64,000 nucleotides of DNA from Oreohelix idahoensis (lineage: Eukaryota > Mollusca > Gastropoda > Stylommatophora > Oreohelicidae): contig JAMPIV010021251.1 of the NCBI GenBank assembly GCA_024509875.1, forward strand, positions 1-64,000. The letters are read 5' to 3'. Both the position numbers and the translations under genes were made by a program. The notes under the pieces are model-generated. The model was not told the DNA's origin, made no database searches, and was given only the letters and a program-made list of their open reading frames with translations. The first letter of the stretch is position 1. Every line of letters starts with the position of its first letter. Shown here piece after piece: positions 11,360 to 23,343 of this stretch.

Positions 11360-12067
11360 CAAGTTTATATTATATATATAAAATGACTTCGTGTAGTGTC
11401 TAGGGTTATGAATGTAGAGTGTAATGTGCAATAACCAACAAACATACAAACAAATAGTTTATTATCCACAACCACCAACAGTACTACAACAATAACATAC
11501 CAACGACACTTTAAAAGGCTATCTTATTTAAGACAGTGGTTGAAATTTGTGTAAATATAATTTTTTACAATTTATTATCCTGATTCTAATTTATTTTGAA
11601 CCAGGACTGACAATCAAAAGTGAAATCAAAAGAATCATTTACAACATTCCAATAACACAGTAGATCTTCTGTCCATACATACAATATTATTCTAATATAA
11701 GTGTGTAGTTGTATTCTTCTAATTTGAGGTAATACTGGTATTAAACCATAGGGTGTTGGTTATAATCACTCCCTTTAAGTTATGTCTGTTTTCGTTTGTC
11801 ACTTGTGGAAATATTAATACTAGGCAGAGTTTTCTTTAATATCACTTTCTAGTCTTTTAAGTTGAGCTGCCAGGTGCCGAACAAGAACTTATCTTGGCAG
11901 GAGAATACAGGTAGAACGTTTCCTCTGCTCGCTTGACAATCTTTTCCACCTTTTTGATAGGCAATGGCCACTATCATGGGCTCGAAGTATACAGTTAGAG
12001 TCCTGAATCGAGCAGTTCTCAGGCGTTTGGTACTACATTAACGTCACTGAGAATCATCAGACTTTCC
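11360..12067. other. No gene seen
   Basis: AT-rich intron sequence after satellite 1, with a short (TA)n run at about 11371-11380. No domain or clear repeat was recognised. Confidence 0.5.
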
Positions 12068-12571
12068 TCATCTCATAAGGTTTGCGGACGATGTCAGGAG
12101 GTCATACATTGATCTGATAATGAAGCTCAGTCTAAGAGGTGCCATATGCCATAAATCAATCCATGTCAAGGACCTTTGCAGGGCTCCTTCCCATGGAATC
12201 ATTGGCTTTGTTGGGCCTGCTGAACCGCTTTTCCTGTGTACCATTAATTTGTAAAACTGATTCCACACCATTTTATTTTTTAATTTATATATTACTTGTG
12301 CTGAAAACATGGTTTCTGATGACATCTTTCGATGCATTAAGACTTTCAATAACCAATGTCCCAATTTTACAGCCAAAATTTGAAGATTATTTCCCGACTT
12401 CTCTTCATTCATATTACATTTAAATTTGAAGGTGGTTCTTTGCTCAATTGCTTCCATTTGTTTTTCACACTGTAAAAACATCACGAAACTTCTGTGTTCC
12501 CTGGAGGCTTTGAGATGATGACCCAAACAAACAAAAAAACAAGGGAAACAAAAAACAGGACCACTGCCCAC
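12068..12571 (-). other. Unrecognised 167-codon open frame
   Basis: The longest unexplained open frame in this intron. It is lysine- and methionine-rich and matches no family I know. The opposite strand also has a 94-codon frame, so chance openness is possible. There is no flanking splice-site logic or neighbouring gene to suggest a real exon. It may be a decayed transposon fragment. Confidence 0.2.
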
Positions 12572-12599
12572 TTCACCTTGTCATGTGACTAAAGGGAGG

Positions 12600-12745
12600 T
12601 TGTGCATGAGAGCTGGCAACTTTACAGTGTAAAACAAATTGCTATCAGAGCAACAATGTAAAAGCATTAGAAGTGCTTTATATAAGCAAGGAAGTCAGTT
12701 GCTGCTGCCTTGGTGGCCCTGATAGTCCCTTAGAAGTAGCAAGTA
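12600..12745 (+). repeat. Diverged SINE copy, sense
   Basis: GTGCATGAGAGCTGGCAACT, then GTGTAAAACAAATTGCTATC and GCCTTGGTGGCC follow the order seen in the SINE copies at 20895 and 21482. Divergence is high and the ends are not clear. Confidence 0.4.
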
Positions 12746-13159
12746 AAAAAAAAAGAGAACATTTGATAAGATTCTCTGCTCATTTATACTTTCAGAGAAA
12801 AATTTAATGATGGTGCCTTGCCCAATTGCTTTAATTAATTTTCCACACAGTACAATTCCCACAATTTAGAAAAACCTGTTTACCTTAACAAGGACTAATC
12901 AGGGATTTTACATTTAAAGTACAGTTTTCTAGTTCGCATGTGAGGCAGTGTTTTCAATTACTTTTTCTGTATACCATTGTTCTGTGCTTAAAATACAAAC
13001 CAATCAGCAATGTTAATATATTATTTATGTTCCATAAACAGAGCTTGTTGGAAGTAAAACTTTTTAAATCATCCTATGGAGATGACATTGAGTAAATCTC
13101 TCTTTCATAATTCTGTTAAGTTACCTAACCCTAACTTACAAAGGTTTTACCAATTTCTC

Positions 13160-13378
13160 TGATGACAAAATAATTTCTGGAATTTGTTAAAAACCAGTAC
13201 AATTTAAGTCTATTTGTTCATGTCATAGCAATATATTTATTGTTCTGTTAAAAAAAAAATAAAGCAATTTTTGTTCATGTTACAGAAAAACATTTATATT
13301 TCACAAATCTGTTAAAAAAATAAACACAATTCAAGTTCATCTTTTAATGTTACCGCAAAATATTTATTTTTCACAAAT
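13160..13378. repeat. AT-rich minisatellite (about 65 bp), left of piggyBac
   Basis: About three irregular copies of a unit with CAAGTCTATTTGTTCATG, a TTACAGCAAAATATTTAT block and CTGTTAAAAAAATAAACAC. The same sequence resumes at 19436, beyond the right end of the piggyBac element, so the element inserted at a TTAA inside this repeat. Confidence 0.7.
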
Positions 13379-13849
13379 TTAAGACAATAACTACAAAACT
13401 GAAAAAAAAAACAAAAAACAATGTGGCGTAATTAAATTTTGTTCCCATTTTCATTCTGTAGGTGTATAGGGAATTTAGTCTTTAGTTTTCTTAATTTTTA
13501 ACAGATGTTTATGAATTATATGTCATTTTAAAGTTAAATGAATGTGCTATTGCTAAAGCTGGTAAAAGGAAAGTTTTACTTAATATGGTAGATATTATTA
13601 GTAATATAAAGTGATTGACAGACAACAGTCATTTCAAATTTGTTTTCAAATTATCAACTTATGTTTAAATTGCTTGTTTCTAAGATAGGTAATAGCTTTT
13701 TCTTGGTGATTATCATATAATATATCCAATGACAAGATAAACAAGCCCGAGAACACACACTGGCTAATATTTACACTATTGGTAACTAAACATTATCACA
13801 CCTATGCCACTTCCCAAAAAAATGTCAAAAATGTTTTTCCTACTTTCAC

Positions 13850-15836
13850 AGGACGCTTTCCAAGAAAAAAAAAAGCACACACTGGGTGTTTGGGTGGACT
13901 TAGAAAAAGCATTTGACAAAGTGTTGCAAGATGGACTGAAAGTCAAGCTGCAAAGAAGTGAAGGGTGTGGGAGAATGTTCAAATGGATCAGCCACTATCT
14001 TGAGAATAGAACTGCCAGAGTCCAACTACAAGGACAGACCAGTTGGAAGATGGTATTGGAGCATGGTGTTCCCCAAGGGGGAGTCCTGTCACCCACGTTG
14101 TTCCTCACATATATTAATGATATATCAGATAATATTCCAAGAAGAACCCACAATTCCTCCTTTGCAGACGACTTAGCCCTGTGGATCTCAGAGGAATATA
14201 TCACTACGGCAAGAATTCAGATGCAGCAAGCCCTAACATCATTGGAGGAGTGGGCAAAGGCATGGCTGGTAAAGATAAATGAAGGGAAAACATCATACAC
14301 AGTGTTTTCTCTCTCAAACAAACCCCAGATCTCCAAATTGGTGCTAAATGGGAAAAAATGTACATCTCGATGAAAACCCAAACTACCTAGGCATTACCTT
14401 TGATCGCCGCTTGACTTAGAAAACCCAGATTGAAAAAAACAGGACAAGAGCAAGGCAGAGAATGGCAATCATGAAAAAACTTGCTGGCATGGGCTGGGGA
14501 GCAGACGAGAGAACTAAAGAAGCTTTATACTGGGCGAGTGAGACAAGTCTTAGAATATGGCATTGCAGCATGGGCAGCTAAGTCACACTTTGACAAAATA
14601 AACAGAACCCAAAACCAAGCAATGAGAATCATAACAGTGGGACATGAAGTCAACACCCATTGAAGAGTTGGAAAAGATTACTCACCTCCAGCCTATGGAG
14701 GATAGAGAGATAGCAGAGCCCAGCAACAAGCCGAGAAATTCAGGAGACTGATAGACCACCCAATGCACCAGAGAATAAATGGACTTGGAAGGGGAAGACT
14801 GAAGCGAAGCAACTTTGTAGAGACAGTCAAAACAAAGATGAGAGCAGAACCCATAAACGCAATATAAACAGCTACACAAATATGTACTGCACACAAGCTA
14901 CCAATTTGGAAACAACAGTGCTTCCCTGAAATGATGGAAAACGTTCCTGGTATTGAGAGAAAGAACAGCCAAAATGAAACAGAAAGGAGAGTCCTAACCC
15001 CAAAATATATAGAGAAACACCTGGATCCATGCATACACAGATGGATCAGCAACTAATGCAACAGAAGATGGGGGTGGAGGAGTCTTCCTCAGCTTAAGCA
15101 ATGGCACACAAAAAAGATAGTAGTTGCAACAGGGAAATTTTTAAGTAACTTCAGAGCAGAAGCAGAGGCCTTAAACACTGCATCAGAAATTCTAATGACA
15201 GAAGAAAGCTGAGAGAGACCAGTAGCTATCTTCTCAGATGCGCTGTCAGTGATTACAACGCTGAAAAGTCAAAGTAATGCTGAACTGGATGACCTAAGAG
15301 TAACACTTCACAGATTATGTCAGCAATACAAAAGAGTCGTGATATAGTGGATCCCTTCTCACTGCAACATCCCTGGAAATGGAGAGGCTGACAGATTGGC
15401 AAAGGAAGAGGGAAAGCTTCCTCAACTTGACACAAACATAACTTATGAGGAGGCCAAGAGTTTTATAAAGCACAGGTACAGGCACAAGTGGGAAGAAGAG
15501 CATCCTGGCCACACAAAAAATGATCCGTATTACCAGCTCAGCAGAAGTGAACAAGTGGTAATCTTCAGACTTCGCACAGGTCATAACAGATTGAGATACC
15601 ATCTATTCAACAAATTAAAGATAGGAACTACTGATGAGTGTGACTGTGGCACTGATAAAATGACTGCCGAACATCTGCTTCAAAGGTGCCCAACATATGA
15701 GGAACAGAGAAAACGCATATGGCCATCACCAGTACCATTCCTGGAGAAAATCTACGGAGATATCAACAGCCTCAGGCTGACCACTGCTTTCTTTGAACTT
15801 ATTCAAGTTGACATCTGAGGGTGAACGAAGAAGAAG
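13850..15836 (+). mobile_element. I-like LINE, 5'-truncated, RT plus RNase H, broken
   Basis: A non-LTR retrotransposon inserted in a piggyBac tandem unit. The first open part (to 14373) has reverse-transcriptase motifs VDLEKAFDKV, GVPQGGVLSPTLF and the catalytic FADDLALW. Frameshifts and stops follow. A thumb-like part with VLEYGIAAWA lies at 14481-14663. RNase H motifs are readable at about 15025-15405: YTDGSA, FRAEAEAL, IFSDALSVI and SHCNIPGNGEADRLAKEEG. The last frame (15396-15818) ends in a C-X-C...H...C cluster (CDCG, AEHLLQRCP). RNase H after RT points to the I group. The element ends in GAAGAAGAAG. Confidence 0.88.
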
Positions 15837-16405
15837 ATTTCAAATTATCAACTTATGTTCAAATTGCTTGTTTCTACGGTAGGTAATACCTTTTTCTTGG
15901 TGATTATCATATAATATACCCAAATGACAAGATAAACAAGCCAGAGAACAGAAGAGCATCCAGGCCACACAAAAAATGATCCGTATTACCAGCTCAGCAG
16001 AAGTGAACAAGTGGTAATCTTCAGACTTCGCACAGGTCATAACAGATTGAGATACCATCTATTCAACAAATTAAAGATAGGAACTACTGATGAGTGTGAC
16101 TGTGGCACTGATAAAATGACTGCCGAACATCTGCTTCAAAGGTGCCCAACATATGAGGAACAGAGAAAACGCATATGGCCATCACCAGTACCATTCCTGG
16201 AGAAAATCTACGGAGATATCAACAGCCTCAGGCTGACCACTGCTTTCTTTGAACTTATTCAAGTTGACATCTGAGGGTGAACGAAGAAGAAGATTTCAAA
16301 TTATCAACTTATGTTCAAATTGCTTGTTTCTACGGTAGGTAATACCTTTTTCTTGGTGATTATCATATAATATACCCAAATGACAAAATAAACAAGCCAG
16401 AGAAC
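15494..16405. repeat. 456-bp direct tandem duplication
   Basis: 15494-15949 and 15950-16405 are nearly identical copies at a 456-bp offset; I noticed only a few differences (CATCCTGG versus CATCCAGG, GACAAGATAAAC versus GACAAAATAAAC). Each copy spans the LINE 3' coding end, its GAA tail and adjoining piggyBac sequence, so the duplication came after the LINE insertion. It is either recent or an assembly artefact. Confidence 0.92.
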
Positions 16406-17309
16406 ACACACACTGGCTAATATTTACACTATTGGTAACTAAACATTATCACACCTATGCCACTTCAAAAAAAATGTCAGAAATGTTTTCCCTATTTTCA
16501 CCCTGTAGGTGTTTGGAGAAATTAAGCTGTAGTTTTCTTAATTTTAAACAGATTTTTATGAATTTTGTCATTTTGAAGACAGAGGAAGGTACTATTGCAC
16601 CAAGCTGAAAAAGGTATGTTTACTAAGTATGGTAGATATTATCAATAATATAAAATAATTGAAAGAAAAAATTGCATGAAACCTTTTTTTTTTAAAATTA
16701 TCAACTTACCTGCAACTTGCTTGTTTCTAAGGCAGTTAATGTTTTGTTCTTGGTGATTATCATGTAGTATTTTCAATGACAAGAAAAACAAGCCCAAGAA
16801 CACACACTCCGGCTAATATTTACACTATAAGTAACTTACATAATCACACCTACACCACCTCCAAAAAATCTCAGACATTTTGTTCCAATTTTCACCCTTT
16901 AGGTGTTTGGAGAAATTAAGCTGTAGTTTTCTTAATTTTTTTTTAACAGATTTTTATGAACTCAGTGATTTTGAAGGTAAATGAATGTACTATTGGAACA
17001 AGCTGAAAATGGTATGTTTACAGGGTATAGGGATGTTATCAAAAATATAAAATGATAGGATAGAAACAAATTTATAAAAAATATTTTTTTTAAATTATCA
17101 ACTTACCTTCAACTTGCTTGTTCCTAAGACTGTTCATGACTTTTTTCTTGATGATTATCATGTAGTATTTCCAATGAGAAGAAAAATAAGCCCAAGAACA
17201 CTAGCTAATATTTAGACTATTAATAGCTTACATTATCACACCTACACCACTTACAAAAAATCTCAGAAATTTTGAATAAATAGCACCTTTGAGAAAACAC
17301 AATCTCTAT

Positions 17310-19210
17310 AACTTATTTACAGTATGTCAATGTCTTTAGTGAGTTACAGATGAAGGATCATGTGTATGGTACAGCCTAAAACAGTTCTTTGGATGGAGAT
17401 GAGGCTTTTCGGGGCAACCGATGCAATAAAAATGTGTTTGGGCTGGTTTTGCAGGTGTTGAGCACACTACACAGTTCCTATCTTTGCCAGTGTGATCGAC
17501 AATGTGCTTTGCAACCTCAAATCTTTTAACTTTGTTTCCTACAAAATCTTTCCTAACTTGCTTGTTGCCACTGGTGGCTACTAGATCAGGTGGAGTTATG
17601 GAGGCAGCCTTCTCAGTCAACTGATCAATCAATTTATCTTTGAAAATTTTCAATGACACCGACTTCTCATCAGCATGACTGAGTGTGTATAATATATGGG
17701 CATTTACCTGGGACACCTCTATAATCCAGTAGAGAATTTTCTTCCACTATTTTCTAGTTTTTCTTTGGGAATTGCCATAGTAAGGTACCATTTGATCATT
17801 GTGGTCACATCCATTCATGCAAAAACTGTACTAGTGTACGGGCTTGGGTTTTTCGACTAAGTTGTGACGTCGAGTTGTGACTTGCACCATCTCAACTGAT
17901 GTTTCAGTGGACACAACAATACTTGGTTTCTTTGCCTTTTTGTCTCACCAAGCAACACATATCTGAGATCCATCACTATTTTTGTACCACATGGCTTCTC
18001 GGTGCTGGAATGAGAGGGTGTTCAGTTGAAGGGGAAAGTTTTATCTGGTGAGGTAGACTGTACCAATATAATGAATGCCTCTACTCAACAGACAGGTAAT
18101 CAGTGTATCCACAGTGTATCATCTGTCAGCAAATATATGGTGGCCCTTAGGAATTCCTTGTAGCAGGAAATCAAATACCTTCACCGCCTGACTTGTTGTA
18201 GAGTCATTAACAAGTATATATGATGTATTGCCCCAAAGTATGTCAATACAGAAGAGACGTACCCTATGACAGAATCACACATTCCAAAGGTCTTCATGTC
18301 ATATTTGCCTGGCTTTGCTGCATTGTACTGCTTGTGTTTCTAGTGTCAACTATACCCAATAACCATTTCATCAATGGCTAAGTTCTGAAATGGATAAAAT
18401 GCTTCCTGGAACTTCGCTATGAGCAAATTTAAAAAAGGCTCTATTTTGTCATACCCTTCTGAATCAGCATCTCCAACATGCATCATTGTATGGTAAATTA
18501 TTTCAAACCCAGATCTTGAAAGCGTATTACAATACCAGGGAGTATAATTATGTGGTGTCCGTGCCAAATAGTCTTTTATCGATGGCTTTTTATTTTAACC
18601 CACCACAGTTGTTACTGTGAAAAATTTCAAAAGCTCATATTCAATGACAGGTTTCCAAGCAGCAAATGAAGATCTTTATGAAGACGAGGGTTTTGAATTC
18701 TTTATGTCAGCATATTCATTTATTACTATGACCAAAGAATGTTTTAGTAATAAGTCAGGAATCAAGTACAGAGGAAGTTGCATCAAGATTTGCATGCAGA
18801 CATGGTTCACGAGTTGGAACAAAATAAAAACGATTTGTTGTTTCACCCTCGGTCACTCGCTGCCATTGTTCTTGTTCTTTAGTTACAGTAATTATTGCAC
18901 TATTGGTAACTCTGAGGTTTTTCCTCAATTTACGACCCACAGATGGCCCAGGACTTCTAATATCTTCGCTATCATCACTGCTTGAATTGTCATTACTACT
19001 GTTATCACTGCTTTAACAATCACTATTTGAATCAATGTCCACATTATTTTCACTGTCCTCCTCGTGGCTAGATCTATCAAGCAATTGTTGAAACAAGTTT
19101 CTAGCCTGTTTAGCAGTTAGACGAGGTGTACGCCCGTTTTTTGTGGCCCTATCACTCATTGCCTTGGTAAATAGTTTTACGATTTGGTAACTAACCTGAA
19201 ACATTTGAAA
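17310..19210 (-). pseudogene. piggyBac transposase, broken
   Basis: Read on the minus strand, the N-terminal part (19013-19204) is an acidic lead region after the right terminus. 18346-18567 has PWYCNTLSRSGFEIIYHTMM and NLAIDEMVIGY, the region of the first catalytic Asp. Further on a DR-stop-YT patch marks the second Asp region, and GCDHNDQM is the piggyBac NGxDxxDQ motif with the third. The C-terminal frame 17336-17716 has a cysteine/histidine-rich domain (CVVCSTPAK, HFYCIGC, HPKNCFRLYH) like the RING/PHD-type finger of piggyBac transposases. Several stops and frameshifts separate these parts, so no active enzyme is expected. Confidence 0.85.
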
Positions 19211-19435
19211 AAAAATGAATATAATATCAGTTTTCCAGAGGCAGACATGTACCCATGCTTATGAATGTTGTCTTCCGGTGGTAAATTAAAACCTTGAACC
19301 AGATCAGAAAGTGTTTCGGTACAGTTTTTATTCGTTTTATTACTAAACATAGATCGACGTCCTGAGCGGCTCGCTGCCAAAATGATGAGAATATCGTACG
19401 CTGGTCCCACCGGCTCGCAGTAGTTAATGTGTTAA

Positions 19436-19570
19436 AAATAAATAAATAAATAAACACAACTCAAGTCTATTTGTTCATGTTACAGCAAAATATTATATTT
19501 TATAAATTCATAATGAACATCACCAAGTTTACTTGTTCATATCATAGCAATATATTTAACCTGTATAAAA
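19436..19570. repeat. AT-rich minisatellite, right of piggyBac
   Basis: ATAAATAAATAAACACAACT followed by CAAGTCTATTTGTTCATGTT and ACAGCAAAATATTATATTTT continue the repeat that ends at 13378. It is the other flank of the piggyBac insertion site. Confidence 0.7.
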
Positions 19571-19760
19571 TCTTTTTCTTCAAGTACCATGCCTTGTGGA
19601 GTAGGTGATCATGTCACTCCACAACTTCCATTCACCGGTACTGTTTATAAATTATGTTGTTGATCTCTTTCCATGCCAAATCACACTCAATTAGAAGGGA
19701 CAACATTGCTGCACTTTCCCATTGCCTTCCATCAGCGAGGAAGGGAAATGGTCATTCCAC
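19565..19760 (-). repeat. Dispersed repeat, probable LINE tail (copy 1)
   Basis: TTCTTCAAGTACCATGCC, then ACTCCACAACTTCC and TTGTTGATCTCTTTCCATGC are shared in order with 20525-20680. On the minus strand the sequence ends in a TTC/GAA-type tail, like the LINE ends elsewhere. The family is not identified. Confidence 0.4.
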
Positions 19761-19877
19761 CTCATAAAGCTGGACCTAGTATAGTGAACTCTTTACTCCT
19801 CTGCAGCATTATCTGATAAGGATCTATCTTTACCTGATTAAAATAAAAAAAAATAAAAAAACAACAACTATTCCTAC

Positions 19878-19949
19878 CTGCTCAAGAGAAGACAGACAAC
19901 TTCTCTTTCCAACTTCTGTCAGATCTTTTAGAATGCCTTTTTTCACTTC
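19878..19949 (-). CDS. ACSL: ACSL exon D
   Basis: A 24-codon phase-0 exon on the minus strand, bounded by acceptor TTTCTTTTAG and donor CAG-GTAGG. It encodes EVKKGILKDLTEVGKRSCLS and then SLEQ, matching the conserved helical segment of ACSL enzymes just before the final VK-x-I block, which is carried by exon E. The frame is intact. The intron to exon C is short (about 1.4 kb) and the one to exon E is long (about 11.8 kb). Confidence 0.92.
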
Positions 19950-20029
19950 CTAAAAGAAATGGTTATGAATGAAATAAGTTAACCTGAAGCACTTTTGAAA
20001 AAAAAAAAATAATGTCAAACCACATGGTC

Positions 20030-20400
20030 TTCTTCTTTTCTCTTTATTTGTTCCTGGTGCCACCACTGCAGCTGGTCCCCTAGCAGGAAGACTGCATTCA
20101 TGTACTCCTGCAGGAGTGCTTTCTCGGGCAATTTGTTTTATAAGCTGAGACTGCCAACCTTATATGTCCTCTAGCAGGAAGACTGCATTCATGTACTCCT
20201 GCAGGAGTGCTTTCTCAGGCAATTTGTTTTATAAGCTGAGACTGCCAACCTTATATGTCCTCTAGCAGGAAGACTGCATTCATGTACTCCTGCAGGAGTG
20301 CTTTCTCAGGCAATTTGTTTTATAAGCTGAGACTGCCAACCTTATATTAGTCACCTCTTATGGCATGCCTGAGGGAACACACTAGTCCTATTCTTGTTTC
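20030..20400 (-). repeat. SINE copy (antisense) with 91-bp triplication
   Basis: Begins TCTCTTTATTTGTTCCTGGT and GCCACCACTGCAGCTGGTCC, then has three copies of a 91-bp unit starting AGCAGGAAGACTGC at about 20082, 20173 and 20264. It ends with CCAACCTTATATTAGTCACC, TCTTATGGCATGCC and CTAGTCC, which is the reverse complement of the SINE core resembling GTCGTAAGAGGCGACTAA. It shows a small tandem expansion of the same internal segment that gave the long satellites. Confidence 0.75.
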
Positions 20401-20524
20401 TCTGTTTCCTCTGAGACCCTCAGGAACTTACAGAGAGCAGGTCAAGATCTGGAGATATAAAATACATACTAGACATTTTACATGCTTTTAACATGGCCAT
20501 ACACGTCTGCTGTGATGCATTGTA

Positions 20525-20680
20525 AACTATCTTCTTCTTCTTCAAATACCACACCAGTGTTGGTGATATATGTCTTTCCACAACTTCCTGCCCCTCAGTG
20601 CTGTTAATCAATTCAGTTGTTGACTTCTTTCTACACCATGATGTTAAGTTGTCCATTATCTCGCTTTGGCATTCTCAGTC
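20525..20680 (-). repeat. Dispersed repeat, probable LINE tail (copy 2)
   Basis: CTTCTTCTTCTTCAAATACC followed by CACAACTTCCTGCCCC and TTGTTGACTTCTTTCTACAC, matching 19565-19760 in order. On the minus strand it ends in (GAA)n. A short minus-strand frame is open across it, but the family is not recognised. Confidence 0.4.
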
Positions 20681-20894
20681 TCTTTTTCCTTCAATCTTTT
20701 CTGTTGCCACTATATATTCCAGTTTTCATATTCTCATATGTCCCAAGAAAGTAGATTACTTTCTTCTTATATGAATAATAAGCTTCCAATGCAAATTATA
20801 GTTGATGCAAAAGTTGCCAGGGCACCCTTAAGTTCCAGGTGGTCTCTATACAGCTCTAGGTGGTCTCTATACGGCTCCCACAAGGTATGTCATA

Positions 20895-21075
20895 AGACTA
20901 ATATCAGACTGGGCATGGGGCTGGCAACCTCAACATGTAAAACAATTTGCTACGTAAACCACCGCTGCAAGAATACCTGAATTCTTTGGTGCAGGTTTCA
21001 TGAACTGATGGTCTTTTTGTTCATCAACGGTGCAGGTTTCATGCACCACCGCTGGGCTTTTTCTTCATCAAGAAT
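20895..21075 (+). repeat. SINE copy, sense
   Basis: GACTAATATCAGACTGGGCA, then TGGGGCTGGCAACCTCAACA, TGTAAAACAATTTGCTACG and ACCACCGCTGCAAGAAT. GCATGGGGCTGGCAACCTCA is almost exactly one stretch of the 42-bp satellite unit at 47784 and 60550. A short internal duplication of GGTGCAGGTTTCATG follows. Confidence 0.7.
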
Positions 21076-21338
21076 CAAAAAGGGGAAATTATGATGAAAG
21101 ATGCCAACATTTATGACTTATCCAAAATATTCTACCTATCAATAAAGTAACATGGCATTTGTTTACTGACTGAAATGACATGGCGTGTAAATACCACATG
21201 ACTTAATACATTTCTCTTTCTATGTGTCAAATGTTATAAATTGAAAATGACATTTACTGCGTGAAGTATATAATATATATCATTGTTTGATTACATCTGG
21301 AAGGACAGAAAAATTAGGAACAAAGTCCAAATACTTAC

Positions 21339-21440
21339 TGGATTTTCTACAAGTTGTGCAAATGAGCCCCTGACACCAAGTTTACTTGCAAGACCAGGAA
21401 GCATTTCCTGATCAGGCACTACTATACCAACAAGGCATGA
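21339..21440 (-). CDS. ACSL: ACSL exon C
   Basis: A 34-codon phase-0 exon on the minus strand, bounded by acceptor GCTTCCCCAG and donor CCA-GTAAGT. It encodes SCLVGIVVPDQEMLPGLASK and then LGVRGSFAQLVENP. LVGIVVPD is the conserved ACSL block that follows the HGDSLQ segment (encoded by exon B), and the rest matches the family pattern before the EVKK helix of exon D. The frame is open with no lesion. The intron separating it from exon B is about 20 kb because of the RTE/Gypsy/CMC nest and the inverted LINE. Confidence 0.93.
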
Positions 21441-21481
21441 CTGGGGAAGCATAAAATTAAAATAATAAAATTAACTTTTGC

Positions 21482-21640
21482 ATGTGGTTGGCGATCTCAT
21501 TATGTCAAACAAATTGCTATAGAAACCACCAATGTATGAGTAAATGCTGTTGTGTTGGCTTCCTCACGGTCGTCATTTGCAGTGGTAGCTCTATGTTCTA
21601 TAAGGAACAATAAAGGAGATGATGATGATGATGTTTTCAA
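21482..21640 (+). repeat. SINE copy, sense, with (ATG)n tail
   Basis: GGTTGGCGATCTCATTATGT, CAAACAAATTGCTATAGAAA, CCACC, then GGTAGCTCTATGTTCTATAA and GGAACAATAAAGGAG, ending in GATGATGATGATGATG. It defines the sense orientation and tail of the family seen antisense at 8155 and 9630. Confidence 0.75.
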
Positions 21641-23343
21641 ACAGTGTTGTGACTTCCTGCTATTGGCTTTTTAAAACTCAAACTTTCTTAAGTAGCCAAT
21701 GATAACATGAACAATTCTGGTAGTGTAAGTCTTACTCTTTCTGCAGAAAACTGGGTGCAAACAACATTACGTTAGTAAGAGACAAGCAAGGAATTCCCAT
21801 CACCACAGCACAGGGGCAGGAAACAAGATGGGCAGAGCACTTTAGAAAAACTGAATAAGGAACCACCAGAGACACAGCTGAATGTTCCTGAAGCTGATAA
21901 TGATCTAGACATAAATACAGACATTCCACGAAGAGAAGAAATCATTACAGCTATCAAAGGGGTTAAAGAATGGAAAAGCTCCTGCTCACGACAATTTAAA
22001 TGCAGAGTTATTCAAGACAGATCCTGAACTAGCAGCAGAACATTTAGAACCACTATTTGGACAAGTCTGGAAAACAGAGACAATGGAGTGGCAAAAAGGA
22101 ATAATTGTCTAATTTCTCATGAAGGGTGACCTTGCAGACTGCAATAGCTGGAGAGGAATTACTCTCTTCTCAGTTCCCAGTAAAATACTAGGCAGGACAA
22201 TTATCCAGAGAATGTCAAAAGCAGTAGACCATAAACTGAGGAAAGAACAAGCAGGATTTAGAAAGAACAGAAGATGTGTAGATCAAATATTCACCCTCAG
22301 GAACATTAGAGAGCAGTGCTCGGAATGGCTGAGACAGCTAAACATTAACTTTGTTTATTTTAAAGAGGCTTTTGGCAGCATACAGAAGGACAGCCTATGG
22401 AAAATACTGAGGGCTTATGGAATTCCCAGCTGCACTGTTTCCAGCATAAAAAGCCTCCATGCTAACTTTACATGTAGTGGTTGGGGTTGAGCAATCTAAC
22501 TTTTGAGGTGAAGACAGGAGTATGACAGAAATGCCCCTTATCAACAACTTTATTTTTGCAGTCATAGACTGGGTGATTCGCCAGACAATAGAGGGAACTC
22601 CAACACAAATGAGATGGACGTTTTCTACACTGGAAAATCTGGAATATGCAGATGACATTTCACTACTCGCACATTCACATCAACACATCCAAGGAAAAAA
22701 CAGATAGACTGAATAAGTGTCTGAACATCAACCTAAAGAAGACAGAGGTCATGACACTCAATGTGGGCAGTCCTGAGCCCATAACAATAAGGAACCAGAA
22801 GCTGGAACAGACGGACACATTTACATACCTAGGATGCATATTAACACCAGACAGTGGAACAAGCAAAGGACATTAAGAACAGAATTAATAAAGCGAGAAC
22901 ATCCTTTCCTAGTCTCAACAACATTTGGAAGTCTTCCCAGTAAAGCACAAACACCAAATTAAGATATGAGAACTGTGTACTTTCTGTGCTTCTCTATGGT
23001 GCGGAATGCTGGAGAGTAACAGAGAAGGAAATGTCGAAACTGTCCTCCTTCCACACAATCTGTCTAAGGAAAATTCTCCTAATCTTTTGGCCGAATACTA
23101 TCACTAACCAAGAACTACTTACTCAGAGTAACCAAGAGGACATGCACACCATCATAGCTGGCAGATGCTGCAGTTGGGTTGGCCACGTTCTCAGAAGAGA
23201 CCCCCGATGCCATCACAAAAACAGCTATGCTATGGACCCCTGAAGGAAAGCGAAAGAGAGGCAGACCAAAAACAACTTGGCGTAGAACTGTAAAGGCTGA
23301 GATGCAAAGAATGAACCACAGCTGGGGCACTGCACGAAGGATG

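Larger units (their letters stand above)
13440..17250. repeat. Roughly 400-bp tandem units inside the piggyBac left arm
   Basis: The block TTTTCACCCTGTAGGTGTTT and the text after it recur at about 13447, 16497 and 16898. Each unit also contains ATTATCAACTTA, a TTCTTGGTGATTATCAT block and GGCTAATATTTACACTAT. About four units remain, one mostly replaced by the LINE insertion. The two piggyBac MITEs keep only the start of one unit. Confidence 0.75.
13379..19435 (-). mobile_element. piggyBac element, decayed, 6.06 kb
   Basis: The left end TTAAGACAATAACTAC is a worn version of the terminus TTAACACATTAACTACCG seen in the MITE at 34421. The right end GCAGTAGTTAATGTGTTAA is well preserved. Both termini carry TTAA, the piggyBac target, and the same minisatellite flanks both sides. 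The right third carries a broken transposase on the minus strand. The left part consists of roughly 400-bp tandem units interrupted by an I-like LINE. It lies in the ACSL intron between exons D and E. Confidence 0.82.

Noticed and set aside
12139..12423. 94-codon frame opposite the 167-codon frame
   Set aside because: No recognisable domain; overlapping frames on both strands suggest chance openness.
13804..13849. ATG at 13804 as the start of a reverse-transcriptase gene
   Set aside because: This ATG lies in the piggyBac tandem unit; comparison with the unit at 16480 places the LINE start near 13850, so the first codons are not LINE sequence.
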